DNA of 12,167 bases. It comes from an uncultured Eubacterium sp. GTDB lineage: Bacteria > Bacillota_A > Clostridia > Lachnospirales > Lachnospiraceae. The DNA lies in assembly GCA_948759685.1 (NCBI GenBank), contig CAQBGY010000073.1, positions 1 through 12,167 on the forward strand. Direction: 5' to 3'. This document shows, one piece after another, positions 1-7,709 of this stretch; positions within the stretch are counted from its first letter, which is position 1, and each line of letters begins with the position of its first letter. Below the pieces are notes generated by a model. It saw only the letters and a list, made by a program, of their open reading frames with translations, made no database searches and had not been told where the DNA came from. The position numbers and the translations under genes were made by a program.

Positions 1-166
1 ACGAAACACTCACGTGTTTATTACATCTCAACATTTATTTTATACCATACCTTTTTTGTTAATTCACTACATAATTATTTTTCATCTAGAAGTTCGACCT
101 ACTTTTCTATCTATACAGATTAAAATAACAGACTATAAAAAACAAATAAAACTGCTTTCTATTTCT
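1..166. other. Non-coding tail, no gene seen
   Basis: This stretch follows the stop codon of the last glycosyltransferase fragment and runs to the window edge. I see no convincing reading frame on either strand; the short open frames here are AT-rich and resemble nothing. A perfect inverted repeat at 4-9 and 14-19 (AAACAC, loop TCAC, GTGTTT) could form a small hairpin in minus-strand RNA. The sequence after it lies outside the window, so I cannot tell whether it is a terminator. Confidence 0.5.
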
Positions 167-925
167 CTATTGACTAATATTAACCAACTCCTTAAACAAC
201 ATTATATGCTGTTCTGCAACACGATGTATATCATAATATTCACGCGAATAACTCCATGCAGATTCCTTCATCTTATTAGCAAGTTCATTATCCTTATATA
301 ATTTGATTACAGCATTAGCAGCCTGCGCTGGAGAATCAACATCAACTAAAAGCCCATCAACGCCATCACGCACTATAGTTGGTATAGCATCAACTCGAGT
401 AGCAACAAAACTTTTTCGTGCAGCCATATATTCAACAATAGCTAAACCAAATCCCTCCCAACGAGATAATAACATAGCCACATCAAACATTTTCATATAC
501 TGATAAGGAACATCTGTCCATCCAGATATATATAAATCTATATCGTATTTTTTTGCATACAATTCAATTTTACCATGCTCCTCACCATCTCCAACAATCA
601 TAAAATACGCATTAGGTATTTCATTTTTAATAAGCCTTGCAGCCTCTATAAAAACATCGGGAGCTTTTTGCGGAGATATACGCCCCACCATCCCAACAAT
701 ATAGGCATTCTCAGGTATTCCAAGTTCCGAACGTTTTTTAACTTCTGCGTTTTCTATCAATGAAAAGTCTATACCATTTAATATAATATTGAGCTTCGTA
801 TTATCTGCAATGTTGTGGTTAAGTGCAGATATATATTCAGCCTTAGATATACAAACAATTTTATCTGTATACCGAGATAAAAACCTTTCAATGCATAAAA
901 ACACTAGTTTTTTTATATCTCTCAT
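167..925 (-). CDS. C-terminal part of a frameshifted GT4 glycosyltransferase
   Basis: This 252-residue frame holds the nucleotide-sugar-binding half of a GT-B, family 4 glycosyltransferase. Visible motifs are NGID (50-53), VGRISPQK (80-87), VGDGE (111-115) and the E-x7-E signature EGFGLAIVE (157-165), whose glutamates contact the donor nucleotide sugar in this family. It lacks the N-terminal acceptor-binding domain, which lies just upstream in another frame (939-1298). The frame stays open upstream of the ATG at 925 to about position 947, where removing one base from an A5 run would join the halves into one protein of roughly 375 residues, normal for GT4. The ATG at 925 is therefore probably internal, not a true start. 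If the frameshift is real, this transferase, probably the last in the operon, is inactive or made only by slippage. The donor sugar cannot be predicted. Confidence 0.85.
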   Translation of the reverse strand: MRDIKKLVFLCIERFLSRYTDKIVCISKAEYISALNHNIADNTKLNIILNGIDFSLIENAEVKKRSELGIPENAYIVGMVGRISPQKAPDVFIEAARLIKNEIPNAYFMIVGDGEEHGKIELYAKKYDIDLYISGWTDVPYQYMKMFDVAMLLSRWEGFGLAIVEYMAARKSFVATRVDAIPTIVRDGVDGLLVDVDSPAQAANAVIKLYKDNELANKMKESAWSYSREYYDIHRVAEQHIMLFKELVNISQ

Positions 926-938
926 GAATATAAATATT

Positions 939-1298
939 CTACTTTTTCATGTTAAAGGCCCATCCATGAGGATTATATACAATCTTCACATGTAATCCGC
1001 AACAAGCAATCCTTCCAATTCCCCCAGCTATACTACTATGGCAATACACAATATCAGGCCGATAATATTTAACTAAAGAACGAATTCTCCTTATATTTTT
1101 TATGAGCTTTAATAAATTAAATGATTGCTTCATATCTAATTGTTCTACTTTATCTACTTCATTAATGTACTTTTTATAATCATAGTCATAAGAACAAACT
1201 AATATTTGATAAAGCTTGTATTGTTCTAATAAAGGTAAGAGCATGGATAAATATCTATCTACACCACCAGGACACTGCACTATATGCATAACTTTCAT
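939..1298 (-). CDS. N-terminal part of the same frameshifted GT4 glycosyltransferase
   Basis: This 119-residue frame is the N-terminal Rossmann-like domain of a family 4 glycosyltransferase. It opens with a beta strand (MKVMHIVQ), has a glycine-rich loop (CPGGVDRYL, 9-17) typical of the acceptor side, the strand PDIVYCHSS and then NPHGWAF (108-114), a motif found before the interdomain linker of such enzymes. It ends at TAG (939-941), three codons after that motif, far short of a complete GT4 of about 370 residues; the missing part continues in another frame at 167-925. Its ATG at 1298 lies 9 bases after the stop of the upstream GT4 gene, so the two are co-transcribed. The stop results from an extra A in the run of five at 943-947 (T on the plus strand). 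Either the gene is a recent pseudogene or the base is a sequencing error. Confidence 0.85.
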   Translation of the reverse strand: MKVMHIVQCPGGVDRYLSMLLPLLEQYKLYQILVCSYDYDYKKYINEVDKVEQLDMKQSFNLLKLIKNIRRIRSLVKYYRPDIVYCHSSIAGGIGRIACCGLHVKIVYNPHGWAFNMKK

Positions 1299-1307
1299 AA
1301 AGCAGTA

Positions 1308-2525
1308 CTAATTATTCAATATTTCCGAGTAAATATTCAAAAGATTACGAGTATGAGTTTTAGGCGTATAATCATCTGCATTAAATGCTGATAATATATT
1401 TTTCTGTAGAGTGAGTATATCTGCTTTCTCATATTTCATAATTGCTTGTTTGAGAGAATGCATGTCTCCTGTTTTAAATATGAATCCCGTTACCCCATCC
1501 TCTATTTCTTCAGCAGCAGCGCACCTATCCGGCACAATACAAGGAATGCCCTTAGATTTCATCTCTAAAATAGTTAAAGGTGAACCTTCATACCATAAAG
1601 AAGGGAAAATGAGCCCCTTTCCGTAATGTAACAGTTTTTCTTTTTCATCTCCATTCACCCATCCACAAAATTTTATTTTAGGATACCTACTCCTTAATTC
1701 CTCCATTAATTCTCCATCACCTAATACGTAACCTTTAAGATTCAAATCTGATAAAGCTCTACAAAACAATTCTGCTCCTTTTTCTTTTGAAAGCCGTGCT
1801 ATAAACAAATATATATCATTCTTATCAATAGCCACTTGAGTACACTTCTCCAAGACCACCGGATTTTTCAAGTAAAAACATCGTTTTATTTTCTTCCCAA
1901 TAAAAGGCAGAACAGCTTCTCTTGTGTGATTAGAAATTGATATAATATTTATTTCCTTATTCTTAAATATAGCTCTAGATTGAAACAACTGGCGCAACAC
2001 TCTATAAATCTTTTGAGGATAAGATCTGGCATCACAATTACACATTATACATTTAAATGACATTGGTGTATAATCACAAATATGTTTCCCCCGATAATTA
2101 TAAAATCCACCATTTGGACATACAGTAAAATAATCATGCAATGTTATAGCTATTCTAAAATGAGATCTTGCAGTAACATAAAATAAAGAAGAAGACATAG
2201 CCTTTGTCCATGAATGAAAATGAACTATTGTATCTTCGGGAGAAAAGTCTTTTAGAAATTCTTTAAACCGTTTATATGCAGTTCGATTATATAATCCCTG
2301 AAAGACAGCTTGTAACCTATGAGGATTCGATAATATATCAAATTGATTAAGACATATAACATGGACACCTGAGTCAATTAAAGATTGATCTATGGCACCC
2401 TGAGCTGAAAATATAAAAACATTTATATTTTGTTTGACCAACTCCTTTGCAGAAGAAAAAGCTACATTCTCAATACCGCCAATAACATGTGCACAATCAC
2501 ATACAATGATCACATTCTTAACCAT
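1308..2525 (-). CDS. GT4 family glycosyltransferase with a Cys cluster
   Basis: A GT-B glycosyltransferase of family 4 (405 residues from the chosen start) that should add a sugar from a nucleotide donor to the lipid-linked repeat unit at the inner membrane. Numbered from that start, it shows the N-terminal acceptor loop HVIGGIENVA (13-22), HFHSW (102-106), LHDYFTVCPNGG (129-140), the donor-site motif ARLSKEKG (243-250), GDGEL (269-273) and the E-x7-E motif EGSPLTILE (313-321). Cysteines at 136, 150, 159, 162 and 164 form a compact cluster seen in a subset of GT4 enzymes and may bind a metal or stabilise the loop. I chose ATG 2525 because MVKNVIIV is the usual first strand. A TTG at 2597, overlapping the polymerase stop by four bases, would add 24 hydrophobic residues and is less likely. 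The linkage formed is unknown. Confidence 0.9.
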   Translation of the reverse strand: MVKNVIIVCDCAHVIGGIENVAFSSAKELVKQNINVFIFSAQGAIDQSLIDSGVHVICLNQFDILSNPHRLQAVFQGLYNRTAYKRFKEFLKDFSPEDTIVHFHSWTKAMSSSLFYVTARSHFRIAITLHDYFTVCPNGGFYNYRGKHICDYTPMSFKCIMCNCDARSYPQKIYRVLRQLFQSRAIFKNKEINIISISNHTREAVLPFIGKKIKRCFYLKNPVVLEKCTQVAIDKNDIYLFIARLSKEKGAELFCRALSDLNLKGYVLGDGELMEELRSRYPKIKFCGWVNGDEKEKLLHYGKGLIFPSLWYEGSPLTILEMKSKGIPCIVPDRCAAAEEIEDGVTGFIFKTGDMHSLKQAIMKYEKADILTLQKNILSAFNADDYTPKTHTRNLLNIYSEILNN

Positions 2526-2593
2526 AAATATAAGTTTTATATATACAATGAATGCTATCTCCCCAGAAATAACATGAATTAGAAATACGAGTA

Positions 2594-3733
2594 TCAATCA
2601 TTAATTAAAAGCGAATTATTCTTAGTACGCATATATCGAAGCATAAAGTAAAATACAGAAAAAATAACAAACGGTTTATAAATATAAATAAAACCATACC
2701 ATATAATCCTACATTGCATTGACAAAAACAGCAGAAATATATACTTCGTATAATCTAATTTTCCATCAAACAACTTTCTTATTAAGTATCCATAAAAGAA
2801 AAAATAAATTGGAGTGCCTAGAAATCCTAATGCTAGATAAGCTTCACTACAAAACAACCCTCCTCCTGGATTTGACATATAATTATGATTAAGAAAATAT
2901 GTAAAATTATACGGTGAGCCAGTCCCCATTGTAGGTCCTGGTATCAACCCACCGAATAAATTTAAAAGCACCTCTGGTGCTGGACCGTTTTCAAGATAAT
3001 AACTGACAGCTGTCAAATATATATAAACAACATCACATACGGTTCTTTGAGAATAAATGGAGGAAAGAAGTACTTCAAAAGTAACAGAAGAGCCTTCTCT
3101 ATAAAATCCTATACAAACTAAAAGAAAGAATATAATACCACCTCCTATAAATATCAAAGATTTACTATATCTAGGTGACACAACATCCGTTCCTGAAAAC
3201 AAAATAAGCATTAATACCAGTACAATACTGTCCACTCTCTCTCCATTCAAAAATAAAAAGACAATAATTATGAACTGACAAAACCATGAGATTCCTCTAC
3301 CTCTATGTAGAATAATAAGAAAAACACTCATACAAATATATAGTGTTGCACTTTTAAAAGCTCCTTCCTCACCACTATGAATATTCAATAAAGGGATTGA
3401 TGAGAGAGCACAAAACAACACCATAATGAGAATTGACAATTTAGTCATACGAATTGACCTAAAACTGAATTCTCGATTTCCAACAGAAGATAACATCCAA
3501 TAAAAAATTGATGATCCCACTAAATAGCTATAAAAACCAGAATCAGCAATCTCGCCCCCCAGTTCCTCTCTTCTAATGAATAATATTCCAGGAAGTGGAA
3601 CATCAAATTTGAATAAAAACAATACCAAACAAGGATACCAAACTATAAAACAAATCAGTTTTAATAGTATAGACTTAAATCTTAAAAAATAGAATAACCC
3701 TAAAAACAATAATACAGTATCAAATATTAGCAT
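2594..3733 (-). CDS. wzy: Wzy-type O-antigen/capsule repeat-unit polymerase
   Basis: A polytopic membrane protein of 379 residues, with about ten hydrophobic segments and little similarity to soluble enzymes, as expected for Wzy, which joins undecaprenyl-pyrophosphate-linked repeat units on the periplasmic face. The most useful landmark is the motif NPGGGLFCSEAY (288-299 from the ATG at 3733), followed by a Gly-rich ALGFLG stretch; a G-rich segment with S-x-E-x-Y is recurrent in bacterial repeat-unit polymerases. A conserved-looking NGERVDS (163-169) in a loop between membrane segments is also typical. An upstream TTG at 3742 would add three residues; ATG 3733 is preferred. The gene lies 46 bases after the GT2 gene and just before the GT4 gene. 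Wzy proteins diverge quickly, so the call rests on topology, motif and context; ligase WaaL is less likely because that family usually has a larger periplasmic loop. Confidence 0.82.
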   Translation of the reverse strand: MLIFDTVLLFLGLFYFLRFKSILLKLICFIVWYPCLVLFLFKFDVPLPGILFIRREELGGEIADSGFYSYLVGSSIFYWMLSSVGNREFSFRSIRMTKLSILIMVLFCALSSIPLLNIHSGEEGAFKSATLYICMSVFLIILHRGRGISWFCQFIIIVFLFLNGERVDSIVLVLMLILFSGTDVVSPRYSKSLIFIGGGIIFFLLVCIGFYREGSSVTFEVLLSSIYSQRTVCDVVYIYLTAVSYYLENGPAPEVLLNLFGGLIPGPTMGTGSPYNFTYFLNHNYMSNPGGGLFCSEAYLALGFLGTPIYFFFYGYLIRKLFDGKLDYTKYIFLLFLSMQCRIIWYGFIYIYKPFVIFSVFYFMLRYMRTKNNSLLIND

Positions 3734-3779
3734 TATTAGCAAGATTATAAAAGTAATATCTCTATCATTGTGACAATTA

Positions 3780-4523
3780 TCAAAGCTGCCTTAATATAAA
3801 TTTCCTATAAACAAAACCAATCAGTCTTTTAACTTCAAGAACAATAAAACACATCATGGGATATTTAATTGATTTATTGCGTTTCATTATTCTATAAAAA
3901 TCAATATCTTCTTTTGATACCTTACTAGATACTCCATCAAATTTAAACTCTGCTACTGAAACTGGTACATATTGGAAAGTAACACCCGAAAGATAAGAAC
4001 GTTGCATCAAATCAAAGTCCGCTAAAATCTTATAATCCAGATTAAAACCTTTATGTTCTTTTATTACTGTTGTCCGCATAAATATTGCTTGATGCGAAGT
4101 TGGCATCCGATATGATAAACATGAAGAGGAAAAAGCTTTCTTTATTTGCTTCTGCCCTTTAGGATACACTATTGTAATATCCCCATATATTACTTCTGCA
4201 TCAATCTTTCCTGAAAAAATTGTTTGGAATGAATTCTTTAACAATAAATCACTAGCACCAATAAAATAAATCCACTCTCCTTTTGCTTGGAGAATACCCT
4301 TATTCATCGCATCATAAATCCCCCTATCCGGTTCACTTCGCCAATAAGCTATCTTGTCATCATACCTTTTTATAATATCAACAGTTCCATCTGTACTGCC
4401 TCCGTCAATTATAATGTATTCAATATTAGAATACATTTGATTTAGTACAGAAATAATAGTTTGCTCAATTGTTGACACAGCATTATACGAAACCGTAACA
4501 ACAGATATTAATGGATTATTCAT
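3780..4523 (-). CDS. GT2 family glycosyltransferase (WcaA-like)
   Basis: An inverting GT-A glycosyltransferase of family 2, 247 residues, a normal length for short capsule/O-antigen GT2 enzymes. The N-terminus PLISVVTVSYNA (4-15) is the first nucleotide-binding strand. IIIDGGSTDGT (37-47) carries the donor-binding aspartate, and SEPDRGIYDAMNKG (63-76) is diagnostic of this subgroup. The metal-binding position reads GASD (89-92) where relatives usually have GADD or another D-x-D form; the last aspartate is kept. SHQAIFMR (143-150) and KILADFDL (165-172) match the acceptor/catalytic region. The C-terminus is basic and has a hydrophobic stretch, fitting membrane association. The ATG at 4523 abuts an IS66 relic, so its leader is transposon-derived; it is 46 bases upstream of the polymerase start and should be co-transcribed with it. 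Sugar specificity cannot be read from sequence. Confidence 0.9.
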   Translation of the reverse strand: MNNPLISVVTVSYNAVSTIEQTIISVLNQMYSNIEYIIIDGGSTDGTVDIIKRYDDKIAYWRSEPDRGIYDAMNKGILQAKGEWIYFIGASDLLLKNSFQTIFSGKIDAEVIYGDITIVYPKGQKQIKKAFSSSCLSYRMPTSHQAIFMRTTVIKEHKGFNLDYKILADFDLMQRSYLSGVTFQYVPVSVAEFKFDGVSSKVSKEDIDFYRIMKRNKSIKYPMMCFIVLEVKRLIGFVYRKFILRQL

Positions 4524-4719
4524 TTTAACACAGAAAAGTTGAATATTGATTTGTATATATTTACTCCAAAAAGGATTGGAGGGATTCCTCCATGAAAAAA
4601 AGTCTCAGTTTAGTATTGACAGTAAAACCTTTCTAAATTTTCGCTGCTATACATAATGCTTCATTTAATTTGCAGCAAAGATCGGACTTTCAAAACATCG
4701 CCCCAATTTGAGTGCTTAC
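4523..4719 (-). mobile_element. IS66-family left-end relic (end plus decayed first ORF)
   Basis: Reading the minus strand from 4719, the sequence begins GTAAGCACTC, matching the GTAAGCG-type terminus of IS66 elements. About 65 bases in, an ATG at 4654 starts a frame reading MYSSENLERFYCQY and then TAA (4610-4612). Past the stop the same frame continues TETFFHGG, recalling the QTEALPHGES stretch that I remember from the small first ORF of Bacteroidetes IS66 elements, with a Gln codon turned into a stop. The frame degenerates and ends on top of the start codon of the glycosyltransferase gene at 4523. No tnpB or tnpC sequence is present. The copy at 10300-10783 aligns with it from the outer end through about ten codons of ORF1. 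Family assignment of the ORF1 part is from memory; the parallel with the second copy is seen directly. Confidence 0.65.
4566..4592 (-). terminator. Possible weak hairpin terminator in the GT2 leader
   Basis: A perfect 6-bp inverted repeat at 4577-4582 and 4587-4592 (TGGAGG / CCTCCA on the plus strand, 4-base loop) would fold in minus-strand RNA. Four bases later comes a U5 run (A at 4568-4572 on the plus strand). The stem is short and the U tract weak, so it may only attenuate transcription, if anything. It lies within decayed IS66 sequence, about 50 bases before the GT2 start codon. It may be a chance palindrome in transposon debris. Confidence 0.25.
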
Positions 4720-4828
4720 AATATTTTCTCACTGTCACATACTTTTTAGCACTTCTCTCATATATAATCTTTCAGTACTGCCTGCTACAAAGTTCATATA
4801 AGTATCCTATTATCAGATATTTCAAAGA

Positions 4829-5812
4829 CTAATGACGTTGTTGGGGAAGTCTATAGAGATGTTCCATAATTAGCTGTTTATCTATACTTTGTTTACCCAA
4901 CCATTTAGTCCAGACTTTTTTTATTATTTGTCTAAATGTCATTGATTTCATCTTTTTAAAACGCTTTCTATTATTAAAGATAAACTGAGGTAAATTATAA
5001 GGAAACATCGGAGCATGCCTCATCTCAAATGAAGCAGTGTCTAAATCAAAAGACATAACACGAAGCTTATCTTCACTAATTTTTCTGCCACATATATAAC
5101 CCGCCTCACGAAATGTATTCAGATGACGTGGTTTATATAATCCCGGATAATTCACAGAACAATACGTACCATAAGTCTCAAATTCAGAGAATGCTGGCAT
5201 AGAATCATCTAAATTACTAGCATGCAATATTTTCTCCAACCATGTAACACCTTCCACGTCGCTTTCTTCTATTTCAGCTAACATTTCACAAACAATATTC
5301 TTAGAGAACATCATATTTTCTGCTATAAACGAATACTCCATTTGTTTTCCGTAACCAAACAATCGTTCTATTGTTCTAAAATAATTAGGATTATACTCTT
5401 TCTTAGGGTTAAACAGCAAATGCTCATCTTCAAAAAAAGATATAGGAGCCAATGGTAAAGTGTCTGCGTCCCAAGATAAGTAATATTTCTTACAATATAT
5501 ACTTTGAGCAAACCCTAATTTTAAGAACTGTTGAAAATACCATCCAGCACTCACTCTCCTATTCGGGCAGCATTCGTTTAAAATTTTGGCAACAATTGAT
5601 AATGACAGATTTGGTAAAAGATCATTTTCATCTATCAATTTATATGGCATATTAGCGGGAATTTTCTTCTCTATTTTTGAAAAATTTTTCTTTGCAGTAA
5701 GAACATATATATGTTCCAGATTCTCAAAACATCGATATACATAATCCACCACCCGTGGCACAAATGCTACATCTTCTGGTCCTGTAGGTATAATAATATC
5801 AAACGTACACAT
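4829..5812 (-). CDS. DUF6492-like GT-A glycosyltransferase
   Basis: A 327-residue protein resembling the DUF6492 group of putative GT-A glycosyltransferases found in polysaccharide loci. The N-terminal FDIIIPTGPED (4-14) is a Rossmann-type first strand. GWYFQQFLKL (90-99) and YYLSWDADTLPL (110-121) are the strongest landmarks; WDAD (114-117) supplies the D-x-D that binds the divalent metal and nucleotide-sugar diphosphate. There is no signal peptide and no clear membrane span, so it should act in the cytosol at the membrane surface. The C-terminal third is rich in Lys and Arg. The ATG at 5812 lies 59 bases after the WbsX gene. It is the last gene before the second IS66 relic, so it ends the bracketed cassette. 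Biochemical activity in this family is poorly known; the transferase role is inferred from fold motifs and context. Confidence 0.75.
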   Translation of the reverse strand: MCTFDIIIPTGPEDVAFVPRVVDYVYRCFENLEHIYVLTAKKNFSKIEKKIPANMPYKLIDENDLLPNLSLSIVAKILNECCPNRRVSAGWYFQQFLKLGFAQSIYCKKYYLSWDADTLPLAPISFFEDEHLLFNPKKEYNPNYFRTIERLFGYGKQMEYSFIAENMMFSKNIVCEMLAEIEESDVEGVTWLEKILHASNLDDSMPAFSEFETYGTYCSVNYPGLYKPRHLNTFREAGYICGRKISEDKLRVMSFDLDTASFEMRHAPMFPYNLPQFIFNNRKRFKKMKSMTFRQIIKKVWTKWLGKQSIDKQLIMEHLYRLPQQRH

Positions 5813-5871
5813 TTAGCATATATTTTTCATTCAGAAAAAAGCAACTATATAAATTAAAGTGCAACACTATA

Positions 5872-6984
5872 CTAATATTGATGACTTACAATCTCCAATA
5901 TTGCCTCAAGATATTTATACTTCAATATATTATCAGGTTCTAAACAAGCCCCCTCTCCCCATTCATTCCATGCTGTTAAAAATATAAATTCTTTACCTTG
6001 CACCTCTGATATTTTCATTAATTCAAAGAGATAAGACTTAAATTTTTCAGGAGTACTACCATTGACCAAAACTCCTTTGTATCCTCTTCTTGGAGTATCA
6101 TCATAAGAGACAAAAGCACCATGATAAATGTTTGTTTTGGAATTTCTCGCTTCTGCTAAAATCTTCCTCCATATAGTATCATAATCATATTCTTTTAATC
6201 CTTTATGCCCCCTCAAAATTCTATGCAATTTATTTCTTATACGCACAGAAATAGAAAGGTCTGTCCACCCATGACATATCGGTTCATAATTGAATATTAA
6301 ATCATCTTCTCTAAAATTTAAATTCTGGTTATATTTGAAGATGAAACACATACCATCATACCCATCTTTTTTTGCCAAACAATTCCAATATGCACACATT
6401 TCTGCAATTTCTGCACTATATTGAAGAATAACAAAAACAGGCCTATTCTCTTTCTTTATATACCTTTTATCCAAAAAATATGAACGAAGTTCCTTATAAT
6501 GATATTCCCAATCAGATTCACGGCCAAGTATGTAAGGGATAAGTATCGCTTGACCTTTATGGTCCTTTACGACATTATCAGCCATTGGTGACCATGCATT
6601 TCCATATACATTACTCCAACTACGTTTCCAATTTGCATTATCCCATGCAAAAAAATAATTAATATCTATCTCCTCATTATCACGTATAATTTCAGCTGGC
6701 TTTGTTAGTATATTTTGTTCATTATTAAACCAATAATGATATATACCAAAACCATAAATTCCATGTTCTCTTGCTAATTTAGCCTGCCATGCAACATTTT
6801 CTTTTACTGATAAATCATAATAGTTGTTATTAAGAGGTATCACCGGTTGATGATGACCTTTAAAAAGAGGTCTTGCCTTTTTTACAGTCACCCAATCTGT
6901 GAACCCTTTACCCCAAAACTCATCATTTTCCGGAATGCAATGAAACTGCGGCAAATACATTGCAATTATTTTCGTATTTGTCAT
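5872..6984 (-). CDS. WbsX-family polysaccharide biosynthesis protein
   Basis: A 370-residue member of the WbsX family (Pfam Glyco_tran_WbsX, related to GH99-type TIM barrels). It begins KIIAMYLPQFHCIPENDEFW, which with GKGFTDWVTVKKARPLFKGH is the family's signature N-terminus. GIYGFGIYHYWF and NYFFAWDNANW follow in the first half, and the C-terminus carries TAWNEWGEGACLEPD (337-351), with glutamates in the positions where GH99 relatives keep active-site acids. Length and motifs are complete. Such genes are common in O-antigen and capsule clusters, where they are annotated as glycosyltransferases; the fold is closer to glycoside hydrolases, so the reaction is uncertain. No signal peptide is visible, which favours a cytosolic role in repeat-unit assembly. 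It starts 21 bases after the acetyltransferase stop and is clearly in the same transcript. Confidence 0.88.
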   Translation of the reverse strand: MTNTKIIAMYLPQFHCIPENDEFWGKGFTDWVTVKKARPLFKGHHQPVIPLNNNYYDLSVKENVAWQAKLAREHGIYGFGIYHYWFNNEQNILTKPAEIIRDNEEIDINYFFAWDNANWKRSWSNVYGNAWSPMADNVVKDHKGQAILIPYILGRESDWEYHYKELRSYFLDKRYIKKENRPVFVILQYSAEIAEMCAYWNCLAKKDGYDGMCFIFKYNQNLNFREDDLIFNYEPICHGWTDLSISVRIRNKLHRILRGHKGLKEYDYDTIWRKILAEARNSKTNIYHGAFVSYDDTPRRGYKGVLVNGSTPEKFKSYLFELMKISEVQGKEFIFLTAWNEWGEGACLEPDNILKYKYLEAILEIVSHQY

Positions 6985-7005
6985 TTTATTATTATTTTTA
7001 AAATT

Positions 7006-7635
7006 TCAATCTATAGAATAAGAATTTATAATCTTAGCTGGATTTCCTGCTACAACACAGAAACTTGGCACATCCTTTGTTACTACACTATTAGCTGCAA
7101 TAATAGAATTATCTCCAATTTTCACACCGGGCAAAATGGTCACTTTATCTCCTATCCAAACATTATTTCCTATAACAACAGGTCCCTTACTATATAAATT
7201 TCTTTTGGCAGGACTTTCTTTTAAAGATTCATAATCAGAACTCCCATGTGAATTATCAGTTATTGTAACCCATTTGCCAGTAAGACATCCATCGCCTATA
7301 GTTATTTCATCAATACATGTTACATGATTAAATGCCCCAAATGAACAATTCGTTCCTATCGTTATTTTTGGAGTAAACTTTTTATCTCCATACTTATCCC
7401 AAGCTGTCAGATATAAACCACTTTGAAAATTTGAATTTGCCCCAATAGAGATATATTGAAGACCTGCTAAAAGCCCCACTTTCTCAAATCGTACAGATCT
7501 ATGACAGTCCTTAAATGTAGGCCTAATCCATTGAGAATAAATACTATATTTTTTCTTTCTCATTTTACAAAATAGCTTGTAAGAGAAAATGTAACGTTGT
7601 ACAAAAGAAATTATTAAAGCTATTATCTTATTCAT
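7006..7635 (-). CDS. Hexapeptide-repeat O-acetyltransferase (left-handed beta helix)
   Basis: A 209-residue acyltransferase of the LacA/NodL/WcaF type, which transfers acetyl from acetyl-CoA to a sugar hydroxyl or amine. Counting from ATG 7635, isoleucine-rich hexapeptide repeats run from about 60 to 190, for example [11 protein letters not shown] and, near the end, [23 protein letters not shown] (125-131) contains the likely catalytic histidine, and VAGNPAK (195-201) is the typical C-terminal CoA-site motif. The first 25 residues are hydrophobic and basic and may help membrane association. I chose ATG 7635; a GTG at 7662 would add nine residues. It lies 21 bases before the WbsX gene. In this locus it probably O-acetylates a repeat-unit sugar, perhaps the CMP-activated one, but the substrate is not shown by the sequence. 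Confidence 0.88.
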   Translation of the reverse strand: MNKIIALIISFVQRYIFSYKLFCKMRKKKYSIYSQWIRPTFKDCHRSVRFEKVGLLAGLQYISIGANSNFQSGLYLTAWDKYGDKKFTPKITIGTNCSFGAFNHVTCIDEITIGDGCLTGKWVTITDNSHGSSDYESLKESPAKRNLYSKGPVVIGNNVWIGDKVTILPGVKIGDNSIIAANSVVTKDVPSFCVVAGNPAKIINSYSID

Positions 7636-7709
7636 ACAATCAGCAAATACAACAAGATTCACATAAAATATAGCAATCCATTTAACCTATATTTTTGATT
7701 CAAGCCTAA

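Noticed and set aside
2526..2597. TTG start with a 24-residue hydrophobic N-terminal extension on the GT4 protein
   Set aside because: GT4 enzymes start directly with the first Rossmann strand, and MVKNVIIV at 2525 fits that. The extension is rich in Ile and Phe only because of AT-rich sequence. The four-base overlap with the polymerase stop keeps it possible.
4735..4797. Small minus-strand reading frame, about 20 codons (MNFVAGSTERLYMREVLKSM)
   Set aside because: It is short, resembles nothing I know, and sits between a gene and an IS relic. It is most likely chance or the decayed tail of a lost gene.
6847..7197. 116-codon plus-strand frame across the WbsX/acetyltransferase junction
   Set aside because: It is antisense to two well-supported genes and crosses their boundary. 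Its composition is that of a shadow frame.
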